A stretch of DNA of 64,000 bases from contig MNCI01016152.1 of assembly GCA_015680685.1 (NCBI GenBank), positions 1 to 64,000 on the forward strand, read 5' to 3'. The first letter of the stretch is position 1, and each line of letters starts with the position of its first letter. Shown piece by piece: positions 57,007 to 64,000 of this stretch. Under the pieces are notes generated by a model. That model was not told where the DNA came from, made no database searches, and saw only the letters and a list, made by a program, of their open reading frames with translations. Source of the stretch: Gnetum montanum (lineage: Eukaryota > Streptophyta > Gnetopsida > Gnetales > Gnetaceae). The position numbers were made by a program, and so were the translations under genes.

Positions 57007-57099
57007 GGCCATCTCCCACATGAACTAAGGGACTGAGAGGGCCTCGAAGGAGGAGATCCAAAATAGTGAGTAAGGTCATCCCCTATAAGAGGCATTATG

Positions 57100-58240
57100 T
57101 GCACTGGTTGTTCTATATAGTAGCCAGTGTGTCCAAGGAATGACCGAATGTCTTTGACAGTTTTCGGTTGACAGGTGATTCCTTAGATGACCCTAATTTT
57201 ATCAGGGTCTACCTCTATTCTTGCATGTGAAACCTTATGCCCAAGTACTATGCCTTCTTGGACCATTAAATGACTTTTCTGCCAATTGAGCCTTAGATTG
57301 GTTTCTACACATCTTTTCAGCACTTGCTCTAGTCGGTCCAAGGCTTGATCAAAACTTGTTCCATAGGTGGAGAAGTTGTCCATAAAGGTTTCCACTCTGT
57401 TCCCTATCTGCTATTGGAATATGCTTAGAACTAGGCATTGAAACGTGGCAGGAGCATTACACAAGACAAATGGAATTTGTTTATATGCAAACATTCCCCA
57501 AGGACTAGTGAACATTGTCTTGGCTTGGTCTTCTGGGGCTATCTGTATTTGGTTGTATCTGCTATAGCCATCCAGAAAATTGTAATAGCGATGCCCTGCT
57601 ATGGTGTCTAAGACTTGGTCAACGAATGGCAACAGAAAGTGATCCTTAAATTTCACCATGTTCAGTAGCCTAAAATCTATGCACACCCTCCATTGGCCTC
57701 CCTTTTAAGGCACGATTACCAAAGGGCTAACCCATTCACTATCAGCAATGGGATATATGAACCTAGCCTTAAGAAGCTGTTCTATTTCTTCTTTTACTAC
57801 TTGCTTCAATTTTGGGTTCAATCACCTTTGTGGTTGTTTTCGAGGTTTCATGGTGGGGTCAGTGTAAATCCTATGCTGGCATATCCTAGGATCTATTCCA
57901 GTTAATTCGGGATATGACCAGGCAAAGGCTTTTGACCACTTGTTTATTACTTTCAGCAGTCTCCCTTTTTGTTTGGAAGCAAGTCTTGTGTTGATGATTA
58001 CCGATTTTCCGTTTTCAAGGATCATATATTCTAGATCGGTGGGCAATGGTTTTAATTCTAGGGGCTCTTGTTTGAATTTTTCAGGAATTTCTAACTTCCC
58101 CCAGTTGATGTTTTCAAGGTTAAGACTTGGAAGTTGGCAACAGACTTGCTCTTGTGCATCTATGCTTTCGATGTAAGCGCAACTTATTTCCTCAGTTAGT
58201 TCCATGCACATGAGTGAGTTGCTCTCTTGATTAGCCATTA
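57100..58240 (-). pseudogene. Element E reverse transcriptase
   Basis: Minus-strand frames 58238-57822, 57686-57411 and 57395-57183. CMELTEEISCAY linker, WSKAFAWSYPELTGIDPRICQHRIYTDP, then MCIDFRLLNMVKFKDHFLLPFVDQVLDTIAGH, FLDGYSRYNQIQIAPEDQAKTMF, LCNAPATF, TFMDNFSTYG at about 57395-57366 and GIVLGHKV. The FMDD second Asp is Asn (57375-57377), as in D. It ends at FLGHTGYY, where the deletion begins. Confidence 0.88.
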
Positions 58241-58355
58241 GCCACTAGGTGTCTTCTTGTCATGTGGCTACTACATATAGGCACTTTTGTATGTTAATGT
58301 CTTGTGCACACTGGTTGCATGCAGGTAATGCTAAACTTTGCACAACCCATGATCT

Positions 58356-58770
58356 CTACACATAATTGCACCTTGTATCACTGTATGTAATGAATGGAAC
58401 CTTCTTCTTCTCAATCTTTCCAAAAGTGTTCTCCTTAGATATTTCCAAGGAAAGATCATGAATTCCTAGGTGTGCATCTATAGTACTTAGCCATGCCCTA
58501 CCCATTATGATTGGGAAGTCCCCTTTACCATTAGTCACTTATATCACTAGGAAATTAGTTGGGTACAACCACCCACACACAGTGGTGATGATGTCCTCCA
58601 CTAGTCCCAAGGGAACAGTGATGGACTGGTCAACCAACTCTAGGCGAATATTGCTCTTCTTCAATGGAGGCAGGTTCCACGCTTTGTACATTTCTTGCTA
58701 TATTAAGTTGACTCTAGAACCTGAATCCAGAAGAGCTTTGCATGGCTCATTCCTAGCTATTTCGAGATAG
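58356..58770 (-). pseudogene. Element E aspartic protease
   Basis: The minus strand reads NEPCKALLDSGSRVNLI (about 58752-58703), MYKAWNLPPLKKSNIRLELVDQSITVPLGLVEDI, then frame 58538-58356 with GKGDFPIIMGRAWLSTI. One Gly of the usual DSGSG is Arg. Continuous with the linker that is frame-broken in D. Confidence 0.8.
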
Positions 58771-58859
58771 ATTAGAGGGCTTCCAGGATCAAAGAATTTA
58801 CTAGGAAGGTGGCCAGCCTTGATCTAGTCAGTAACGGCATGTGTTAACATAACCATATG

Positions 58860-61383
58860 CGTTGAGCTTGGTGTTTGATTCGAAGGGAGATCTGAAGCTT
58901 TATTTGATGGGGAGATGTTCAGAGGTTCAACCGCTTGTGGTTGTAAGGGATTGGTTGAACTGTTGGTTCTGAAGAAAGGTCTTTTCTTCATACAGTTGTC
59001 AAAACCAACAATGGGTTGAGGATTTATAGCCCTTGTGGCATTGCATTGCTATGGTTGAGTAGGGAGTTCCCCTTGCATTACTGGAGTGGGTGGTAATGGA
59101 GCTATAGGTGTGAGAGCTATGGATGGATTTGAAGGATGGTATATTTTTGGGTTATCTCTCCTAGGGGAAGGAGTTCTATAATACTCATGGGCTTAGTAGT
59201 GATGTTGTGGTGTAACGTGACCAATAGAGTCACATGGAGAGATTGGATGCTACACGTAGTAGCCATATGGGTTAGGTTGCCAGTATGGGTATTGTTGCCT
59301 TGGTGGTGGCATCCCCCATGACTATGGGTATTCCCACTATTAATGTTACTCAATGGGTTGTGATGGAGTCCCACTTGGATAATATGTTGAAGGTTGGTGG
59401 AACTACCTTGGATTACCTTGGGGATAAGGTAACTGTCGGGGTGTTTGCCATTTATTTAGTCGTGGGTTGAGTGCATACACCTCAGACTCTCGTAGATGTG
59501 AGATCACTGGGCAACATCCCTTAGGATGGTCATATTGGCATATCTCACATCCACTATCATTGTCCGTGTCTCAATCCACAACCTCTTCTATGATGGCCAT
59601 TTTTCCCTTACCCTTGTTATGTGCATTTTCCACTTCTCTCTTTTTCTTTTTGTCGCGGTCACTACCTCGCTCCCTAGACTCCTCTACAATTTTAACAACA
59701 ATTTCAAACCTACTATCCAAGGAGTCCCACATTTGGTCTACCTCTATCGATACTTCTGATGTTAACTTTTGGAGAGGCAAAGTTTTCCTATTCACCATCT
59801 CTTCGAGTGGTGACTCTTCTTCCTCACAAAATTTCACTCCCCTTTTTTGGAGGGAAGTATCTCAGCTGTATTCTTCCGCACTTTCTCTCTTTCGTAGCTC
59901 ACCTTCTTCTTTGGCAACTTGCTCTAGTAGTCTATGAATTTGATGAGACCTAAGCTCCGATAACCTTCCTTGGGCATACATCCCAAGGGTTCTTCTTGTT
60001 TCATGCCTAAGTCCATCTACGAGATGATGTAGTTGATCCTGCTGTGAATAACCATGGCCAAGGCAACGATGTAACAATGCATAATAGCGGCCCATGGCAG
60101 CATCCAGGGGTTCATGATTTCCTTTCTTCCATCCTTGGATTTGCTTCCACAGGTTAGACACTCAGGAGTATGTTTGGTACTTATTATTGAATAGTTCTAA
60201 CATTGTACTCCACCTCCAAATTGATTCCAGTTCTAAGGACCGGTACCAGCTTTCAGCTTCTTTCACTGGTGTCCTTGGGAATAACTTCAATTCTTATCAT
60301 TTGTTTTCTATGTTTTGCAAGGCACATGCATCGTGGAATGCTTGTAAATGATTTTGAGGATCAGCGTTGTATCCCCCTTCAAATTTTGGGATGTTGTTCA
60401 TGTCTAACCTCTTGATCCTACTATCCGTTTGGTGCCTTTTTGGAACTCTTACGGCCTCCATTATATCTAGCATGCTTCTAATTGCAAGTAGGGGTTCTTC
60501 ATGATCATCTTGTTCATAGCGTCTATGGCATCTACGTAGTTCCCTAATCTCCCTTCTTCTATGCCTTGATTCTTTAGAATGCCCTCATGCTCGTTCTCGA
60601 CTATCTCATCGATGACTTTCACTTCGTTTTCCCTTATCCTCACGATTGGTTTCCCTATCACTATGTCTAGACATTGAAGGAGAGGATGAAGATGATGATG
60701 AAGGTGAAGAAGAAGGAGAACCATCACCATGATAGTGTTTTCTACCTTCTCTTTGATGGTCTCGGCCTCAATCGTGATCATGATCAGAACGTTCGCCCTT
60801 ATCGTGTGTTCATGTTCCTTCGTTGAACACTTCATGTTTGTAGGTATCAGAACTAGGCTTGTGAATAGTGGAGTGGAGGTTCTGATACACCATCCCCTCA
60901 CCAATGTTAGGAGGAGAAACATCATTTCATGGGGAACCTATTGAGGCAGGTTCACCATCCTCAATTTCACTCAAAACATGTGGAGCGTCATGGGGCCATT
61001 TATCCTTCAAAGATGTATGCTATCTCTCCTGTTGCAAGTCCCTTTGACATTGCGCTTCTATGGGATGATAGTCTCTTGAGTCATGATCGCATGCAACATA
61101 TTCTACATATAAAAGCAGCATGCCTACTCATGTGAGAGCACGAAGGAGCATGTTGGGAACTGATCAGTATGGAGGTAACACTATGTTACCATCCAAGTCT
61201 CTCCAACGTAGTTGTTCATCTTGATGAAGAATAAAGGTGAAATCGGGCACATACTCATTGGGATGAGTATATACCACACAAAAATGTTGAGGAACTGGCA
61301 AATCCCAGTTATGTATTATGTCGCTGACTACCTCTTGTGTTAGTCCTAGGCAGTGAAGTGCTCTTATGCGAAGAAGAAGACAT
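58860..61383 (-). pseudogene. Element E gag
   Basis: ATG at 61383 (minus). Core segments in frames 60161-59862 (KQIQGWKKGNHEPLDAAMGRYYALL..., LRHETRRTLGMYAQGRLSELRSHQIHRLLEQVAKEEGEL) and 59837-59571 (EEEESPLEEMVNRKTLPLQKL). Zinc knuckle CEICQYDHPKGCC at about 59551-59512, spacing C-x2-C-x3-H-x4-C. Pro/Tyr/Gln tail to about 58860. Frameshifts in the Arg/His-rich N-terminal part (60460-60930). Confidence 0.85.
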
Positions 61384-61508
61384 CTTGTCTTGTTCGATGT
61401 GCAATGTACTGTTGTCTCATCTTTCTTTGATAAACCCTAAGGGTTCATTCTAACATTCCAAAAATATGAATGATTTCCTATGTTCTATGCAGCGCACAAA
61501 CAACTAAG

Positions 61509-61526
61509 TCCCTGAAAACGGCACCA
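61509..61526 (-). other. Primer binding site, tRNA-Asp type (element E)
   Basis: Minus-strand TGGTGCCGTTTTCAGGGA, one base after the 5' LTR; four changes from the tRNA-Asp complement, all transitions or near. Confidence 0.8.
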
Positions 61527-61527
61527 A

Positions 61528-62362
61528 TGATGAGTGGCGAGGTACCCCTACACTCAACCATACGAATACGAGCGTTTCACGCACGATCCGGTCGAACTCC
61601 AAGGACCAAGTGCTTATGCACCTTAATGGAACACTCAGGGTTAATTAATTGTTGTCTCTCCAAACTTATTTATATTGTCACGGTTTTGTGGTTAAGTAAG
61701 CTTGAGGTATATGATTTTTATAGCTTTTGTATTTTTTATGTCTTCTGCTAATAAAGGAGAGGGAGAGAAAACTAAGTCGCTAACTTACATTAACTATTCA
61801 TTAACTAGTTTCTAAATGTTCCTAACACCAGTATTCATTCCCACTTACCATACACATCCTGAACCAGTGCAACGCTGCTGGGATTACCAAACGCTAATCG
61901 TTACTGGGTTACCAAGCGCTACACACATGCTCGAAGCGATTGTACTGAGTGTATTTAACTAAGGGGGTTGAAGGTTGAGAGAGATATTAATTAACTAGGA
62001 AAGTATTAAACAATAATTAATTACTAATTAGCTTAATTTGTATGCTACAAGGTTTATCATAAAGTTCATCTTTATTGATGTACACAAAATTGTGCTCAGG
62101 TACAAATTGCTCGAATAAAGATCTGTTCACTCTATGACTCCTACTGTGGGCACACAAAAATAATTCTAACTCTGGAATGACAAAACTGCAAGATTTTGGC
62201 TAAGGGTCTAAATCTAATATCTAGGAACCAAGGGCACCACCTCTTATTTATAGAAGATGAGGCAGGACACGATATCACGTCCATGATATCGCATTGTGGA
62301 TGTGATATCGTGTACATGATATCGCATACGTGATATCATGTACACGATATCACAGTTCATCA
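61528..62362 (-). repeat. Element E 5' LTR
   Basis: 835 bp, TGATGAGTGG to TTCATCA. TATA box (minus) 62243-62252, palindrome array 62265-62355, hairpin 62069-62121. The array has the same number of GATATC units as the left LTR, with many C/T and G/A differences. Confidence 0.92.
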
Positions 62363-62930
62363 GCAATAAATGATTTACACATATTTCTACATTGAGGAAT
62401 AATATAGGCTCTTCAATCTCTTGTTTTATGACCAAATCCTTTGCAATTAAAGTAGAAACCGAAAAGATGTTAGCAAAATATTTTGAGCTATATTTAGTGG
62501 TTAGAATTCTTAGGGTAGGAAGAATTCACTTACTTCTATTGAAAGCTAAATACTTTGTAAATGGAAGCTATGTTTGTGACTTTTTAACTGGAGCTAATAC
62601 TTCTATTAATGACTATTGTGTTGATGGACTAGGCACATAACCAAGGACTTTCTTATCATCACCTAACCATCGACAATTAACAATGTCCTTGAGCTATTTC
62701 AAGCTACACATGAACATGGTAAATAAATCAAATGTAACTCAAGCACACTTACCCTTCATGTCCTTTTTAGTAGTAGGATTTCTTTTTCAAGCTTTAAATT
62801 CTATTGTTCAACCAACTCAAGCTTTGTCTTGTAGCTATCAATTTCTTGTTTATTTTTCTTTAGATTCTTATTTAATTTTTTATTAAATGTGAACACCATT
62901 TCCAACTATTTTATCAACACTTCTATATTT
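62363..62930 (-). pseudogene. Copia-2 gag-protease linker and protease region, decayed
   Basis: Minus-strand pieces at 62640-62400 read NCRWLGDDKKVL (weakly like the copia protease surroundings DSGCSRHMTGDKSLF) and IAKDLVIKQEIEEPILFLNVEICVNHLL. 62890-62650 is Lys/Glu rich. No intact active site. Placement between gag and the pre-integrase of 53444-54079 fits copia order. Confidence 0.4.
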
Positions 62931-63300
62931 TTGGCCGAGAGGCCAACATGTCTCGAGCGAAGGGGGGAGGGGGGAGTGTATTTTGTCGCCCTCCACATCA
63001 CTTGCCACATAAGATCCCACGATGGGGAAAAACGCAATGGAAAAAAATGTTATGGAATAACGTATAGTCATTTTAATTTTTGTTTTCAATATGAATATTA
63101 ATTCTCAATTAATCAATTTGAGATTTTATTAATTTGTGACGTAAGATCCCACGATGGAGAAAAACACGATGGAAAAAATGTTATGGAATAATGTACAGTC
63201 ATTTTGATTTTGGTTTTCAATATGAATATGAATTCTCAATTAATCAATTTGATATTTTATTAATTTGTAAAATATACAAGATTCTCTCAGCCAAATAATA
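62930..63300 (+). repeat. Fragment with G-rich tract and 132-bp tandem duplication
   Basis: GCGAAGGGGGGAGGGGGGAG (about 62957-62976) is followed by TGTATTTTGTCGCCC, looking like a polypurine tract and LTR start of another gypsy element on the plus strand. It is followed by two 132-bp copies (63010-63141, 63142-63273) starting TAAGATCCCACGATGG, with scattered differences. It interrupts copia-2 gag. The LTR reading is a guess from the tract; no partner LTR is present. Confidence 0.4.
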
Positions 63301-64000
63301 GATATATATTATAAATATATAGCTAAACTAGTAATGTAATCATCTTCTTCATACTTAGACTCAACTATCTCTATTGAGCTTAGTTCAACTTCATCTTCAC
63401 TTAAACTTGCAATCCTAGAAGTGCGACAAGCTTCTTGTTTACTTGAATTAGTAGATATAAAACTCTAAAAATCATCATCATTAGATTCATAATCTTGGAT
63501 TATGGCTATAAAGGAAAATAAATTTGTGATAATAATATCAAAATTGCTAATTACAATAACAACATAAGAAAATGGGCAAAAACATTTTCTTTATTATTTT
63601 TAGTCTCTATGCCACTCTCTAAATGTTCTATTTTATTTTTTATTTCAACTAAAGCTTTCAATTTTCAAACTTGTATTAAATATTACTTAGTTCAAATGTG
63701 GCCTTTTAATTCTTTTGATTTTCTTCATCCTATTTCTTATTCTTTGGGTAGTCTACATCCATGTGACCTATTTTACCATAAAAATCACAAGAAAAAAAAT
63801 TTAGCTTGCTACAAAAAAATAATAATTTGTGATAACCACACTTTCTCATTTTCATCTTTCTTTTCCAATTTAGCCTTGAAAGGAAGTTGTTCCTTGTTAT
63901 CAAAAGTTCTTGCTCCATCCTTCCTAATTTCAAAAGTTGAGAGAATACTATGGCGCTCTTCTACTATGAATGTAGAAAGGTCTTTTGCCTCTTCAATGGA
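63301..64000 (-). pseudogene. Copia-2 gag C-terminal part
   Basis: The minus-strand frame 63933-63730 ends in CDFYGKIGHMDVDYPKNKK, a copia zinc knuckle (pattern C-x2-C-x4-H-x4-C) with its second and fourth Cys now Tyr. Further on, at about 63510-63300, comes an acidic segment EDEVELSSIEIVESKYEEDD, usual after the knuckle in copia gag. The N-terminal part lies beyond the window. Confidence 0.6.

Larger units (their letters stand above)
54274..62362 (-). mobile_element. Gypsy element E, lacks RNase H and integrase
   Basis: About 8.1 kb, minus strand. 5' LTR at right (61528-62362), primer site, gag, protease, RT, deletion, spacer, second ORF remnant, polypurine tract, 3' LTR at left, which begins in the N gap. 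At about 57110 the reading passes from FLGHTGYY at the end of RT to the last codons of pol; compared with D about 1.9 kb is gone. The TSD cannot be checked because of the gap. Inserted in copia-2. Confidence 0.9.

Overview
This window is nuclear DNA of a land plant with a large, repeat-rich genome. It is AT-rich, and almost all of it is LTR retrotransposon sequence nested in older LTR retrotransposon sequence. No host gene, rRNA or intact tRNA gene was found. The plant call rests on Ty3/gypsy elements of the Athila/Tat (OTA) type, with a primer site matching plant tRNA-Asp and no chromodomain seen, mixed with Ty1/copia elements whose coding order is gag-PR-IN-RT-RNaseH. Genus cannot be told from the sequence; a gymnosperm or other giant-genome plant would fit.

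Layout. Positions 1-23732 hold an old minus-strand copia element (copia-1): 3' LTR remnant at the left edge, RNase H, RT, IN, then gag, primer site and 5' LTR at the right (22596-23732). It is split by two gypsy elements: A (plus, 5386-12341) and B (minus, 15238-21677, target-site duplication ATTGA). A also sits in a small older repeat-flanked unit (about 4480-15173) that carries a decayed unknown protein. Positions 25090-26780 hold a second copia RT-RNase H (copia-3, minus). Element C (minus, 28635-42206, TSD TGTTT) cuts a tRNA-like SINE head in its B box. A third copia (copia-2, minus) lies in pieces at 43430-43829, 53439-54079 and 62363-64000, split by gypsy D (plus, 43830-53438, TSD ACTAT) and gypsy E (minus, about 54274-62362, left end in a 301-N gap).

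The five gypsy elements share one design: LTRs bounded by TGATG...CATCA, a tRNA-Asp primer site one base after the LTR, a single gag-PR-RT-RH-IN frame, a zinc knuckle of unusual spacing, a 1.5-2 kb non-coding spacer, a second ORF, and a G-rich polypurine tract. C and D keep all pol domains but are mutated. A (lacks RT-RH-IN), E (lacks RH-IN) and B (gag only) are deletion derivatives whose right breakpoints all lie at the very end of pol, so the 3' spacer is kept.

The most unusual signals are: (1) a possible 3' splice acceptor directly before the second ORF ATG, with a branch-point-like motif 22-24 nt upstream in all five elements; (2) arrays of short palindromes in U3 whose palindromic character is kept across families while the sequence changes, and whose unit number differs between the two LTRs of one element; (3) a hairpin in every LTR that puts AATAAAG on both strands; (4) copies of the polypurine-tract core at conserved internal positions. 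Several single-N positions look like assembly joins.
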